From assembly GCA_023129715.1 (NCBI GenBank), contig JAGMBO010000002.1:1-64000 (forward strand): a stretch of DNA of 64,000 nt. The letters run 5' to 3'. Origin of the DNA: Candidatus Eiseniibacteriota bacterium. GTDB lineage: Bacteria > Eisenbacteria > RBG-16-71-46 > CAIMUX01 > WJJG01. The translations under genes were made by a program, and so were the position numbers. Under the pieces are notes generated by a model. That model did not search any database. It had not been told where the DNA came from and saw only the letters and a list, made by a program, of their open reading frames with translations. The stretch's first letter is position 1, and each line of letters starts with the position of its first letter. Shown in pieces: positions 16,609 through 27,400 of this stretch.

Positions 16609-19605
16609 GTGCAATTTACTGCTCTGGAAGATGTTGTCGGTCGGCTGATCCAGCGCCGAGTGCCCCTCTCCGCCTTGATGGCCTGGCGGGTGCGCAGCAT
16701 CCTGGTGGTCTCGAGCCTCTACGACTCCTTCACCTTCCAGGAAGATGGCAACCTGACCGAAATGCTCGTCTCGGAGTATCTCGAGCTCAATCTGGGCTAC
16801 GCGCCCGCGATCGACCGGGTCTCCACCGCGCCGGAGGCGATCCGCCGCGTGCGCGACGATCCCCCCGACCTCCTGATCTCGATGTCCCGGGTCGGCGGCA
16901 TGGACGTCATCGAGTTCAGCCAGGCGGTCAAGGCGATCGCCCCCGAGCTGCCCCTCGTTCTGTTGGCCTACGACACGCGCGAACTCGTGCTCCTGAAGGC
17001 CCGGGCAGATCGGGCCAGTGTCGAGCGCATCTTCGTCTGGCAGGGCGATGCGCGCCTCTTTCTGGCGGTCATCAAACACATCGAGGATCGGATGAACGCC
17101 CGCCACGACGCCGATGTCGCGGGGGTCAAGAGCATCATCCTGGTCGAGGACTCGGTGCGCTTCTACTCCGCCTACCTGCCGATGCTCTACACCGAGCTCG
17201 TCAAGCAGACTCAAGCCTTGATGGCGGAGGGCGTCAACCGCATGCAAAAACTCATCCGCATGCGCGCGCGCCCGAAGATCCTGCTGGCATCGACTTACGA
17301 GGAAGGGGCCGGGTTGCTCGACGAGTATCGGGAGCATGTCCTCGGGGTGATCGTCGATGCCCGCTTTCCCCGTGGGGGGCGCACCGATCCGCAGGCGGGC
17401 GGCGAGTTCGCGCGCCTGGTCAAAGCGGCCGATCCCACGATCCCGGTCCTGATGCAATCTTCCGAGGCGGCCAACGAGTCGATCGCTCGGGAGGTGGGCG
17501 CGGCCTTCATCGACAAGAACTCCGAGACGCTCTTGCACGAGGTGCGCGAGTTCCTGCGTGCCCATCTCGGATTCGGTGATTTCATCTTCCGCCGGCCCGA
17601 CGGTTCCCTGATCACCACCGCCCGTGACCTGCGCGGACTCGTCGCCCGCCTACGCAAGGTTCCCGAGGAATCGGTTCTACATCACGCCTCCCGCAACGAC
17701 TTTTCGACCTGGTTGATGGCGCGCACCGAATTCGATCTCGCCAAGGCCCTGCGTCCGCGCAAGGCCGAGGAGTTCGATTCGCCCGAGGATCTGCGCCGGT
17801 ACCTGCTGGCCGCTCTGGAGACCTATCGCGACGAGCAGCAGGCGGGCCTGGTGACCGAGTTCTCGCAGGAGACCTTCGATGCGGCGAGTCTCTTCACCAG
17901 GATCGGTGAGGGCTCCCTGGGTGGAAAGGGGCGCGGGCTGGCCTTCGTCAATTCCCTGCTCAACACCTACGAGATCGGCGACCATGTGCCCGGCGTGCAG
18001 ATCTACGTTCCCCCGACTGCCGTCTTGGCCACTGGTGTCTTCGATCACTTCATGGAGACCTCGGGCCTGACCTCCCTCGCGCTGCGCGAACCCGACGATG
18101 CCGCGATCCGGCGGGCCTTCTTGGCGGCTCACTTGCCGCCCGACACGCGCCGGGCGCTGCGCGCCTTCCTCGAACGGGTGACCTACCCGCTGGCGGTGCG
18201 TTCATCGAGTCTGCTGGAGGATTCTTCCCATCAACCCTTCGCCGGGATCTACCAGACCTACATGCTGCCCAACAGCAATCCCGATCTTGAGGTGCGCTTG
18301 GAAGAACTCGGCCGGGCGATTCGCTTGGTCTATGCCTCGACCTACTATGCCGACTCGAAGAGCTACATCGAGTCGACGCCCAATCGTCTGGAAGAGGAAA
18401 AGATGGCGGTGGTGATCCAGCAGGTCGTCGGGCGCCGTCACGGCGACTACGTCTACCCGGATGCCGCTGGGGTGGCTCGTTCGTACAATTACTACCCGAT
18501 CAAGGAAATGCAGTCCGAGGAGGGGATCGCCTCGGTAGCCTTGGGACTGGGACGCACGGTTGTCGACGGCGGCTGCTGTGTGCGCTTCTCGCCGGCAGTG
18601 CCGCAACGGCTCTATCAGTTTTCCTCGACCAAGGACTATCTCGAGAACGCGCAGCGTGAGTTCTACGCCCTCGATCTCTCCCGCCCCGCTCCGGGCGGGA
18701 ACGACGGCGAGTCTCCTGATTCAAACCTCGTTCTGCTCGATCTGGATGCGGCCCGGGAGCACGACACGCTCGCTCCGGTCGGATCGGTCTACTCTCCGGA
18801 GAATGATGTGGTCTATGAAGGCATCCACCGGCCGGGGGTGAAGCTGATCACGATGGCGGGCATGCTGACAGGCACGCACTTCCCGCTGCCCGATGTCCTG
18901 AGTTTCCTCATGGAAGTGGGTAAGGCGGGCTTCTCCTGCAACGTGGAAATCGAGTTCGCCGTCAATCTGCGCACCGCCGGCGATGGGCCGCACGAGTTCG
19001 CCTTCCTGCAGATTCGCCCGCTGGTGCTGGGAACCGCCGGAGAAGACCTCGTCCTCGAGGCCCTCGCGGCGGAGGATACGATCTGCCTCTCCGGGGGCGC
19101 GCTCGGCCATGGTCACTTCGAGGAGATCCGCGACATCCTTTACGTGCGCGCCGAGACGTTCGACCGCGGCCGCACGCGCGAGATCGCCGATCAGGTCGGC
19201 ACGGTGAATGGACGGCTCCGCGAAGTCGAGCGGCCCTATGTCCTGATCGGGCCCGGGCGGTGGGGCAGCGCCGATCCCTGGCTCGGGATCCCGGTTACCT
19301 GGGCGCAGATCTCGGGCGTGCGTTGCATCGTCGAAGACGAACTGCGCGACATCAAGGTCGACCCCTCCCAGGGGACCCACTTCTTCCAGAACATCACTTC
19401 CTTTGGCATCGGTTACTTCACGCTCAATGCCCAGGACCCCCGCGCGCACCTCGATCACGCCTGGCTGGACGCTCAGGAGGCGGTGTGGGAGAGCGAGCAC
19501 CTGCGGCACGTGCGCTTCGCGGAACCCCTGACGATCGCGGTCGATGGGCGCAGCGGCATCGGGGTGATCATGAAACCGGGTGCGCGGCTGCCCGGGGGAT
19601 CCTGA
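16609..19605 (+). CDS. Receiver-like domains fused to PEP/pyruvate-binding (PPDK-type) ATP-grasp domain
   Basis: About 998 residues from GTG 16609 (GAGGGG upstream). The start must lie at or before this codon, because homologues have the helix LMxxRVRxILxVSSLYDSF and it is complete here. Residues ~25-150 and ~173-310 resemble receiver-type alpha/beta domains (PPDLLISMSRVGGMDVIEFS; IILVEDSVRFYSAYLPML). From ~428 a PPDK N-terminal/PEP-synthase ATP-grasp domain follows: GEGSLGGKGRGLAFV, YPLAVRSSSLLEDSSHQPFA, PIKEMQSEEGIASVALGLGR. The C-terminal GPGRWGSADPWLG block is typical of this subgroup. There is no phosphohistidine or PEP-binding barrel, so it is not a complete PEP synthase. A regulatory or phosphotransfer role is possible; its true function is unknown. 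Confidence 0.8.
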   Translation: MQFTALEDVVGRLIQRRVPLSALMAWRVRSILVVSSLYDSFTFQEDGNLTEMLVSEYLELNLGYAPAIDRVSTAPEAIRRVRDDPPDLLISMSRVGGMDVIEFSQAVKAIAPELPLVLLAYDTRELVLLKARADRASVERIFVWQGDARLFLAVIKHIEDRMNARHDADVAGVKSIILVEDSVRFYSAYLPMLYTELVKQTQALMAEGVNRMQKLIRMRARPKILLASTYEEGAGLLDEYREHVLGVIVDARFPRGGRTDPQAGGEFARLVKAADPTIPVLMQSSEAANESIAREVGAAFIDKNSETLLHEVREFLRAHLGFGDFIFRRPDGSLITTARDLRGLVARLRKVPEESVLHHASRNDFSTWLMARTEFDLAKALRPRKAEEFDSPEDLRRYLLAALETYRDEQQAGLVTEFSQETFDAASLFTRIGEGSLGGKGRGLAFVNSLLNTYEIGDHVPGVQIYVPPTAVLATGVFDHFMETSGLTSLALREPDDAAIRRAFLAAHLPPDTRRALRAFLERVTYPLAVRSSSLLEDSSHQPFAGIYQTYMLPNSNPDLEVRLEELGRAIRLVYASTYYADSKSYIESTPNRLEEEKMAVVIQQVVGRRHGDYVYPDAAGVARSYNYYPIKEMQSEEGIASVALGLGRTVVDGGCCVRFSPAVPQRLYQFSSTKDYLENAQREFYALDLSRPAPGGNDGESPDSNLVLLDLDAAREHDTLAPVGSVYSPENDVVYEGIHRPGVKLITMAGMLTGTHFPLPDVLSFLMEVGKAGFSCNVEIEFAVNLRTAGDGPHEFAFLQIRPLVLGTAGEDLVLEALAAEDTICLSGGALGHGHFEEIRDILYVRAETFDRGRTREIADQVGTVNGRLREVERPYVLIGPGRWGSADPWLGIPVTWAQISGVRCIVEDELRDIKVDPSQGTHFFQNITSFGIGYFTLNAQDPRAHLDHAWLDAQEAVWESEHLRHVRFAEPLTIAVDGRSGIGVIMKPGARLPGGS

Positions 19606-19716
19606 ATCCCGGCTTGTAGATCTCCTATCGTTGGGTGCTGTCTCAATCCCACGCCGCCAGGTGCTGTTGGTCCTCCTGCCGCTAGACTGCTGCACGCCGT
19701 GAGCCGGGGCCTGGCC

Positions 19717-20958
19717 TCACGAGGCGGGCGCGAGACAGATCACCTCGAGTGGCGCCGGTGCTTCATCCGCAGCAGCCGCGGGATCCCCGGCGCCGAACAT
19801 CGCATCGATGGCGTCGTGAATGCCGCGCAGCAGGACGTAGCGGCCATCCGCGAGCGGGATCAGGCGGTCGCGCTGGACATCTCCGGGAGAGGCGACCTCG
19901 ACGCATTCGAGGTATTCCCCGGCGGGATCGAAGATGTCGTAACGGATGAAGACACCCTCGGGCAGATCCTGGTTGCTATGGCTGTGGATGACCCCGAGAT
20001 GCCCCGACGGGTGGCAGAAGAGGCGCGCGATGCAAGGGTCGGTCTCCTCGATGATCGCCTCCACATCGACTCGCCGGCCGTGGATCGACATCGACACATT
20101 GGCGGCCGCGGCCTTCTCCTCAGCCGTGCGCCGGTGGGGCTCGTAGTCGCGCTCGATGACGCGCAGGCACTGCCCGTCGGGCCGGAAGACGTCGATCCGA
20201 TAGTGGTCGCGCTCCGGCGCCAGGTAGACGAGTCCGTCGGTTCCCAGTGTCCATCCGCCCCGATCGATGAAGTAGTCGTCGCGTTCCAGGTAGCGGTGGT
20301 TCTCGAAGTCGAATCCCGTTCCCGCTTCCATCAATCTCAGGTGCTCGGTGCCATCCGGTGCATACAGGGCCAGGAAGCGCCGCCGTTCGAGACGCTCATT
20401 CACAACTGTGCGCTCCTGGCCGGAGGCGGCCAGGGTGCCGCCGCGGTAGAGCATTGCGCGCAGCCGGGCGGAGCTGGCGGCACCATCTGGCGTGTGCAGG
20501 CGCAGACTGCCCTGCGGGGTGCCGAGAGTGTCGACCAGGGTGACGACCCCTGGCGCGCGATGGATGATCCCCAGGTGACCGGCGGGCATCCACACCAGGT
20601 CGGTGGGGCTGCGGAATTCGCCGGGGCCCTCGCCCTCGCGGCCGAGGACGCGCACGAACTCACCCGAGGGTGAGTAGACGAAGATCTGACAGAGCTGGCG
20701 GTCGAGGAGATAGAGGTTTCCGAGGGAGTCGGCGAGCGCATCGGCAATCACGCCGAAGAAAACCTCTTCGTCGTCACCCCCGGCGCGCCAGAGTTCTTCG
20801 AGCTCGATTCTGCGGGTGCCCAGGCTCGGCTCCGCGCTGTTCCGGATGTGGGGGATGCCGTCGATCGTGACGGTCTCAACCGCGGCGGTGCCGACCTGGG
20901 GCAGGACGATCAGCAAGAGAGCGGGCAGTGCCGCACGTAACCCAGGGGATGGTTTCAT
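19717..20958 (-). CDS. Secreted six-bladed beta-propeller (NHL-like) protein
   Basis: 413 residues with an N-terminal signal peptide (LRAALPALLLIVLPQVGTAA). The mature part shows propeller-blade motifs: DSLGNLYLLDRQLCQIFVYS, PSGEFVRVLGREGEGPGEF, GTDGLVYLAPERDHYRIDVF, RPDGQCLRVI. These match NHL/6-bladed propellers that bind ligands extracellularly or in the periplasm. It follows the PfkB kinase gene with 18 bp between them, so the two are probably cotranscribed. Ligand unknown. Confidence 0.75.
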   Translation of the reverse strand: MKPSPGLRAALPALLLIVLPQVGTAAVETVTIDGIPHIRNSAEPSLGTRRIELEELWRAGGDDEEVFFGVIADALADSLGNLYLLDRQLCQIFVYSPSGEFVRVLGREGEGPGEFRSPTDLVWMPAGHLGIIHRAPGVVTLVDTLGTPQGSLRLHTPDGAASSARLRAMLYRGGTLAASGQERTVVNERLERRRFLALYAPDGTEHLRLMEAGTGFDFENHRYLERDDYFIDRGGWTLGTDGLVYLAPERDHYRIDVFRPDGQCLRVIERDYEPHRRTAEEKAAAANVSMSIHGRRVDVEAIIEETDPCIARLFCHPSGHLGVIHSHSNQDLPEGVFIRYDIFDPAGEYLECVEVASPGDVQRDRLIPLADGRYVLLRGIHDAIDAMFGAGDPAAAADEAPAPLEVICLAPAS

Positions 20959-20976
20959 GAGAACCTCCTCGGTCGA

Positions 20977-21945
20977 TCAGCGCCTTCCGCGGGTGCGATG
21001 ACCTGTGTCCCGGCGGAATCGCTCGACCTCTTCCAGACTCCGCGGAATCCCCGTGCGCCCACCAGCCTGGCGGCACTTTATCGCCGCGACCGCGTTGGAG
21101 AAGTCGAGCGCCTCTCGCAGCGCCATTCCCTCGAGACAGGCCACCGCGAAGGCGCCGTGGAAGACATCGCCGGCGCCGGTGGTGTCGACGGCCTCGACGG
21201 CGTAGGCGGGGAAAGACTCGAGCGCGCCCTCGATCCGCGCGACCGCGCCTCGAGCTCCCAGGGTGACGATCACGAGTGCTCCCGCAGAGCGTTCCTCCAG
21301 CATCCGCGTGGCAGCATCCAGGTCGCCCGCGCCGGTCGCCTCTTTGGGGAAGCCGGCCGCGGCGATCAGGAAATCGATCTCGGGCAAGAACTGCTCGAGT
21401 CCAGGGCGCACGAGTTCCAGATCGGCGATGACCGGCATGCCGGCCCGATGAGCGATGCGCCCCGCGTGCGCCGCCGCGCGGGGATCCTGTGCGTCGGTGT
21501 GGAGGATGCGCGCCTCTGCGATCCCGCCGGCGTCGATCTCGCCGGGGGCGATGACCATGCCCTCGCTGCGCCCCCAGATGATCGTGCGCTCGCCGCTGGT
21601 TTCATCAACCAGGATGAAGGCGCGTTGGGTGAGTCCCCCGGGACGCGTGAGGGTGCCGGAGACATCGACGCCCTCGGCTTCCAGACCGGCGAGATTCGCC
21701 CGTCCATCGCCATCGTCTCCCACTCCCCCCAGGTAGCGCGTGCGGTAGCCGAAGCGGGCGATGGTGACGAGTGCCGTTGCGGTTTGTCCGCCGCCTTGAT
21801 AGGTGTAGTCACGGAAGCGGATCTTCTCCCCGGGCTGGGGGTGGCGGGCAATCGTGACCAGATGATCGGCGGCGTTGGCGCCCAACCCAACCACGTCACA
21901 GGCCCGCGCTTCCGGAAGCTGCGGAGGGAAGCTGGATGAACTCAT
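20977..21945 (-). CDS. PfkB/ribokinase-family carbohydrate kinase
   Basis: 322 residues, the usual length. The N-terminal GLGANAADHLV and the YQGGGQTATALVTIARFGYR substrate-binding region are followed by the C-terminal PfkB signature VDTTGAGDVFHGAFAVACLE, whose second Asp (near residue 256) is the catalytic base and whose GAGD loop forms the anion hole. It phosphorylates a sugar or nucleoside hydroxyl with ATP in the cytoplasm; the exact substrate cannot be read from sequence. Likely cotranscribed with the propeller gene downstream. Confidence 0.88.
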   Translation of the reverse strand: MSSSSFPPQLPEARACDVVGLGANAADHLVTIARHPQPGEKIRFRDYTYQGGGQTATALVTIARFGYRTRYLGGVGDDGDGRANLAGLEAEGVDVSGTLTRPGGLTQRAFILVDETSGERTIIWGRSEGMVIAPGEIDAGGIAEARILHTDAQDPRAAAHAGRIAHRAGMPVIADLELVRPGLEQFLPEIDFLIAAAGFPKEATGAGDLDAATRMLEERSAGALVIVTLGARGAVARIEGALESFPAYAVEAVDTTGAGDVFHGAFAVACLEGMALREALDFSNAVAAIKCRQAGGRTGIPRSLEEVERFRRDTGHRTRGRR

Positions 21946-22087
21946 GTCGCACCCGGTAGAACAGCATGGATTGCGTGGCCGTCGGCACCTAGATCTACGA
22001 CGACGGGCATTCTAGCGACAAACCGGCCGTCGTGGAAGCGGAGACCACCCGTTGGATCCCGCGCCTCCACGGGGCGATGGGGGAGAG

Positions 22088-22768
22088 ATGAGAACGCTAC
22101 CGATTCAGTCTCAAGATCGCCCGGTGCGCAACGTGTTCCAGGAGGCTGACGATGCGCAGGGCAGCGCACTGGTGCTTCCTGGTGCCTACTACTGCTCACA
22201 GGCTCCCGGGCTCTATTACACGCGCGAGGTGCTCTACCGGGCCGGCTGCGATGTGCTCACGGTCGACTACGGCTACTTCCTCGCAGGGGAGCCATTCTCC
22301 GAGGCGAGCCGGCGGGACGCGCTGGGGGAGGCCGAAGCCGCCTATCACTACCTGTCCGCCAACGCCCGCGCGCCCCGGACGATCATTGCGGGCAAGTCAT
22401 TGGGAAGCATGCTGGCGCTCGACATTGCGTTGCGGTACCGGAGGGGGGTGCCTACGGAATTGGTTCTGCTGACTCCCATCGAGAATCGGCTGGCGGCGAT
22501 GCTCGCAGTCCGGCGGGAGGGGGATGGGTCGGCGGATCTCGCCGAGCCTTGGTCCGTCTTTGCCGTGCGCTGTGGGGCGGACGATGCCCGCGACGATGCA
22601 GCCTGGTCGAATGTTCGTTCGGCCTTCATGGATGTCGAAGAGGTCAGTCTCGATCTGACCACCCATGGCCTCGATGCGCTCGATGGTCCGGTGGCGTCCC
22701 TGCAGGGATTGGCGACCGTGTGCCAACGATTGGCGAGCTGGCTGGCGCGCCAAAAGCCTCATCCGTGA
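22088..22768 (+). CDS. Alpha/beta-hydrolase-like protein
   Basis: 226 residues. The core shows SALVLPGAYYCSQAPGLYYT, a strand/turn LTVDYGY, and the nucleophile elbow IIAGKSLGSMLALDIALRY (G-K-S-L-G-S, Ser near residue 103), followed by strand ELVLLTP. A late His (THGLDALDG) could complete the triad. Proteins of this small type are esterase- or dienelactone-hydrolase-like; the substrate is unknown. ATG 22088 is chosen, but the GGGAG spacing is short and TTG 22052 is possible. Confidence 0.65.
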   Translation: MRTLPIQSQDRPVRNVFQEADDAQGSALVLPGAYYCSQAPGLYYTREVLYRAGCDVLTVDYGYFLAGEPFSEASRRDALGEAEAAYHYLSANARAPRTIIAGKSLGSMLALDIALRYRRGVPTELVLLTPIENRLAAMLAVRREGDGSADLAEPWSVFAVRCGADDARDDAAWSNVRSAFMDVEEVSLDLTTHGLDALDGPVASLQGLATVCQRLASWLARQKPHP

Positions 22769-22903
22769 GCTCCGGCCCCTCGACCGCAGGTCCCGCCAGA
22801 ATGGGCAAGTCCAATAGCTGTTTGACGATCCGGGACGATGCGATCGCCTGGCAGGCCGCACGAGCCACCCGGCCGTCCATTCCCCTTCAGAAACGAATCA
22901 GAC

Positions 22904-22942
22904 TTGACGATTTGATATCTAGATGATATCATAAAGCTATCA
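22904..22942 (+). promoter_or_regulatory. Sigma-70-type promoter with three 11-bp-spaced operator boxes
   Basis: TTGACG (22904-22909), a 17-bp spacer and TATCAT (22927-22932) form a good promoter for the SPFH gene. Overlapping it are TGATATCT (22913-22920), the perfect palindrome TGATATCA (22924-22931), and a weaker AGCTATCA (22935-22942). Their centres are exactly 11 bp apart, so all face one side of the helix and cover the -10. A ribbon-helix-helix protein encoded downstream is the obvious candidate repressor; that link is inference. Confidence 0.65.
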
Positions 22943-22981
22943 GATTGACCTGGTCCGCACATCTCGTCGAAGGAGGGGCCC

Positions 22982-23851
22982 ATGATCCAGGAACGTCCAG
23001 CGCGAACGGCGAATGGTTTCCTTATGCTCGTACTGCTCTTGTTGGTCATGGCCGTACTTGTCATTGCTCTGATCGGTACGATCCGCGAGGCGCTCCCCTG
23101 GGGGATTGTTCTCTGCACGCTGCTCATCATCGTCGATTTCCTCGCCCTCTTTGGTCTCTTCGCTGTGCATCCCAATGAGGCACGTGTGGTCCAGTTCTTC
23201 GGCAACTACGCCGGAACGTGCAAGACCACCGGGCTGCGCTGGGTCAACCCCTTCTGCACTTGCCGGCGGGTCTCGCTACGGGTGCGCAACTTCGAGAGCG
23301 GGATGCTCAAGGTCAATGAGCTGGATGGAAACCCGATCGAGATCGCGGCGGTGGTTGTCTGGAAGGTCGTCGATACGGCCGAGGCGGTTTTCGAGGTCGA
23401 TGACTACCAGAACTTCGTGCAGGTGCAGAGCGAGGCGGCGCTGCGCAATCTGGCGACCAGCTACCCGTACGACACGCACGAGGAGAACGTCATCGCCCTG
23501 CGCAGCCATGTCAACGAGATCGCCGAGGAGCTCAAGCGCGAGGTTCAGGACCGCCTGGCCAAGGCGGGGGTCGAGGTGATCGAGGCGCGCATCAGCCATC
23601 TCGCCTATGCGCCGGAGATCGCCAGCGCCATGCTGCAGCGCCAGCAGGCCTCGGCCATCATCGCCGCGCGCCAGAAGATCGTCGAGGGTGCCGTCGGAAT
23701 GGTCGAGATGGCTCTCGCTGAACTCTCCGCCAAGGAAGTCGTGACCCTCGACGACGAGCGCCGCGCCGCGATGGTCAGCAATCTACTGGTCGTGCTCTGC
23801 AGCGACCGCCACACGCAACCGGTGGTCAACACGGGCACGATCTATCACTAG
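22982..23851 (+). CDS. SPFH/band-7 domain membrane protein
   Basis: 289 residues starting after GAAGGAGG. Two hydrophobic segments ([20 protein letters not shown] near residues 14-33 and ~40-60) anchor it. The SPFH domain follows: [69 protein letters not shown], then a coiled-coil-prone [20 protein letters not shown] and [24 protein letters not shown] proteins oligomerise on membranes and organise protease or lipid domains. In many bacteria this subtype is paired with a small Arc-like protein, as here. Confidence 0.9.
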   Translation: MIQERPARTANGFLMLVLLLLVMAVLVIALIGTIREALPWGIVLCTLLIIVDFLALFGLFAVHPNEARVVQFFGNYAGTCKTTGLRWVNPFCTCRRVSLRVRNFESGMLKVNELDGNPIEIAAVVVWKVVDTAEAVFEVDDYQNFVQVQSEAALRNLATSYPYDTHEENVIALRSHVNEIAEELKREVQDRLAKAGVEVIEARISHLAYAPEIASAMLQRQQASAIIAARQKIVEGAVGMVEMALAELSAKEVVTLDDERRAAMVSNLLVVLCSDRHTQPVVNTGTIYH

Positions 23852-23985
23852 GCGGATGGGGGCCGGTGGCCGGTGGCCGCGCCATCCTGCAGGTTCAAGC
23901 GGGCTCGCAGGAATCCCAGTCGGCGCGGCCACCGGCCGCTCAAAGTGTCTCACCGGCCAGGGATGGCCGCGAGCCTGGGAGTCTC

Positions 23986-24198
23986 ATGGCTGAACGCAAG
24001 CCATTCCTCTTGCGCATCGATCCGGCCGTACTGAAGGCGATGCGCCGCTGGGCGGACGACGATCTGCGCAGCCTCAATGGACAGATCGAGTTCGTTCTGC
24101 GCCGCAGCCTCCGGGAGGCCGGACGCATGGGCAGGAACCGATCCCCGAATGCCGCCTCATCCCCGGGGCGGTCAGTGCCGGACGATGCTGCCGGATGA
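23986..24198 (+). CDS. Arc-like ribbon-helix-helix DNA-binding protein
   Basis: 70 residues from ATG 23986 (GGGAG upstream). The sequence opens KPFLLRIDPAVLKAMRRWAD and continues DDLRSLNGQIEFVLRRSLRE: a beta strand with alternating polar residues (F-L-R-I-D) and two helices, the ribbon-helix-helix fold of Arc. The N-G-Q-I-E-F-x-L-R element is characteristic of the Arc-like proteins found beside SPFH genes. The basic, disordered tail is variable. It probably acts as a dimer on the boxes at 22913-22942 to autoregulate the pair. Confidence 0.8.
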   Translation: MAERKPFLLRIDPAVLKAMRRWADDDLRSLNGQIEFVLRRSLREAGRMGRNRSPNAASSPGRSVPDDAAG

Positions 24199-24465
24199 GC
24201 GAGGCCGACAGCTCGTGTGCTGGGAGCGGACTTGGGGGCAGCCATCTTTCCGGCAGGAAATGTGGCCGCTGCTTCCATTCGCGGCAGCGTGTCTTTGTGC
24301 CCTCGCCGCTGGTATGTTTCTGGCCTCCCCCCGACGGCGCCCCGAAACAGTGCTGCCCCCCGACGACAAGCCGTGCTACGCTTCCGATCCCCTCAGCAAG
24401 AGGTGCCGCGGCTGCAGGCCGGGGGTGCCGCCCCTCCACAGCATTCTCCGAAAGAGGAGCAAACG

Positions 24466-27400
24466 ATGCGCAGTCTCGACCGATGCCTGTCGGCCTTGAT
24501 CGGATGGGGCCTCTGTTTCCTGGTCCTCGGCGCGTCGGTGGCGCAGGCCGTGCCGGCCGTCGGCGCCCGGCATCCCGACTTGAGCCCCGACGGCAGCAAG
24601 ATCGCCTTCGACTGGCATGGCGACCTGTGGGTCGTGCCCCGGGAGGGTGGCCGCGCGGTCAGCCTGACCACCCACATTGCCCACGATGCCCATCCCCGGT
24701 GGTCGTTCGATGGAACGGAGATCGCCTTTACCAGCGACCGGTATGGCAACCAAGATGTCTTCGTCTTGACTCTCGCCGACGGCCGGGTCGATCGGCTGAC
24801 GCATCACAGCGACTGGGATCGGGCCTACGACTGGAGTCCGGACGGGCAGACGATCTACTTCGGTTCCTGGCGCGAGTCGCGCCAACCCCTGATCTACGCC
24901 GTTCCCCGCGCCGGCGGCCGCCCCGTGCGCGTGCTCGCCGACCGCGCCATGAACGCCCGGGTAAGCCCCGACGGGAAGTGGATCGCCTACGTCCGGGGGT
25001 ACACGAACTGGTGGCGCAAGGGCTACCGCGGCCCGGCCAGTCGCGATCTCTGGGTGCGCGCGCTTGCCGGCGGCACGAGCCGTCAGATCACCGACTGGCC
25101 GGGTGACGACGATCAGCCGATGTGGAGCGAGGACAGCCGCGCGCTCTTCTTCCAGAGCGAGCGCGACGATGGGACGAAGAATTTCTACCGGCAGGACTTG
25201 CGCTTCTTCGAATCCGAGAGCGCTCCGGGAAGCGCAGATGCGCGTGAACCCACCGTCGGGCCCACGGGACCACCGGTGCAACTGACACGCATGATCGCTG
25301 ATGGCATTCGGTACTTGCAGACCAGCCGTGATGGTCGCTGGGCGGTCTTCGAGTGGCGGGGAGGCATCTACGTCGCGCCGGCTGCCGGCGGCGAGCCGCG
25401 GGAGGTGGCGATCGACTGTCCGGCCGATCAGAAGGAGAACCAGGTCACCCACGAGGTGCGCGATTCCGGCGCGACCGAGTATGCCTTCTCGCCGGGGGAA
25501 GAAGAGGTCGCCTTCGTCGTCGAGGGCGAGGTCTACGTCGCCTCGGTCAAGGAGGACGAACTCGGCGATCCGATGCGCATCACCACCACCGATGCGCGCG
25601 AGCAGGATCTCGCCTGGCTGGATGAACACACGCTGCTTCTCGTCAGCGATCGCCACGGCAACGACGATATCTTCCTCGTCCGCAGCACCGATCAAGATGA
25701 GCCCCGTCTGAGCAAGAGCCGCTACCGCGAGGCGGTGCGTCTGACCGACTCGCCCGAGACCGAGCGCCGGCCCCAGGTGAGTCCCGATCGCGAGACGATC
25801 CTCTATACCCGCGACACGCGGTTTCTCTGGACGATGAAGCCCGATGGAAGCCATCAGCGTCTCCTGCTCGACGAGCCGGGGATCCTGCACAATTCCTGGT
25901 CGCCCGATTCGCGCTACCTTGCCTACAGCTACACGACCCTCGGCTACGCGGAAGACATCTTTGTTCTCGATCTCGCGTCCGGCGAGGTCGTCAATGTTTC
26001 CAATCACCCGAATGACGATTTCCACCCCCTCTGGACGGGAGACGGCCGGCGTCTCAGTTGGGCGAGCCGCACCGAGGAGGGCCTCTATCACCTCCGCTAC
26101 GCCTGGTTGACCTGGGAAGAGGCGGATAAGAGCGAGGCTCAGCGCGAGCGCGAGGAGGAGGAAGAAGAGGAGCGGGAAGAGAAGTCGGACGATGCAGACG
26201 GTGATGGGAAAGGCGACGGAGACGACGAAGAAGTCCCGGAAGTAGATATCGACTGGGATGGCTTTGTCGATCGCATCCGCACGGTGACCACGGTGCGTGG
26301 CTACTACTGGGATTACGATCAGAGCCCCGACGGCAAGCACTATGCTCTGCGCACCGAGGTGTTCGACGAGATGGAGCTCTGGACCGTCGACTGGGAAGGC
26401 GAGACGCTGCGCCGGATGACCCGCGGAGGCGCCGATCCGCGTCACATGCGCTGGGGCGAGGACGATCAGACCATCCGCTACATCAGCGATGGGCAGATCA
26501 TGGCGATCGTCGATGAAGAGGGCGCCGATCCGACCCGCCTGGGCTTCTCGGTCGAACTGACCGTCGATGCCGCCGCGCGCCGGATGCAGAAGTTCCACGA
26601 GGCGTGGAGGCTGTTGCGCGATGGGTTCTACGACGCCGACTTCCACGGCACCGATTGGGAGGCGGTGCGGGAGAAGTACGCGCCGCTTGCCGCCCGGGCA
26701 GTGATGACCGAGGACTGGAACGATGTCGTCCGCGAGATGATCGGGGAGCTCAATGCCAGCCACCTGAGCGTCTATCGGGGACCGCATCCTTGGCGCGGCA
26801 ACGACGAGACCGGGATGCTCGGGTTCGTCCCCGACGACAGCTACACCGGCCCCGGCGTGCGGGTCGCCGAAGTCCTGCGGCGCGGCCCGCTCGATCGCGA
26901 AGGCCGCCGAGTGGAATCGGGCGAGGTGATCCTCGCGATCGACGGGATCGAGATCGCTGCCGGCGAGAACTACTACCCACTACTCAATCACAAGGTGGAC
27001 AAGGAAGTCGATCTGACCGTCGCCGAGAATGGGCGCGGCAAGCATCGACGCGTGATCACCGTCGAGCCGATGAGTAGGGGGCGCGTCTGGAATCTGCTCT
27101 ATGAGCAGTGGATGGATGAGAACCGGCAGATGGTCGCCGAGCTCTCCGACAGGCGTCTCGGCTATGTCCACATGGCGGCGATGGGCAACCACAACTGGGA
27201 CCAGTTCGTCGAGGACCTCTTCAGCCGCGCGAAGGATCGTGAGGGGCTGATCCTGGACATCCGCAACAACAACGGCGGTTCGATCCACGACCGCGTGCTG
27301 ACCTTCTTGAGCCGAAGGCCTTACATCTACTCACGCAGTCGTGCGGATCGGGACACGACCTACGATGCCCTCTGGCGTTGGGATGGGCCGATCGTGCTCC

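Noticed and set aside
24376-26787. 803-codon open frame opposite the tricorn-like gene
   Set aside because: Antisense shadow of a GC-rich gene; its protein has no recognisable motif, while the plus strand encodes a clear protease.
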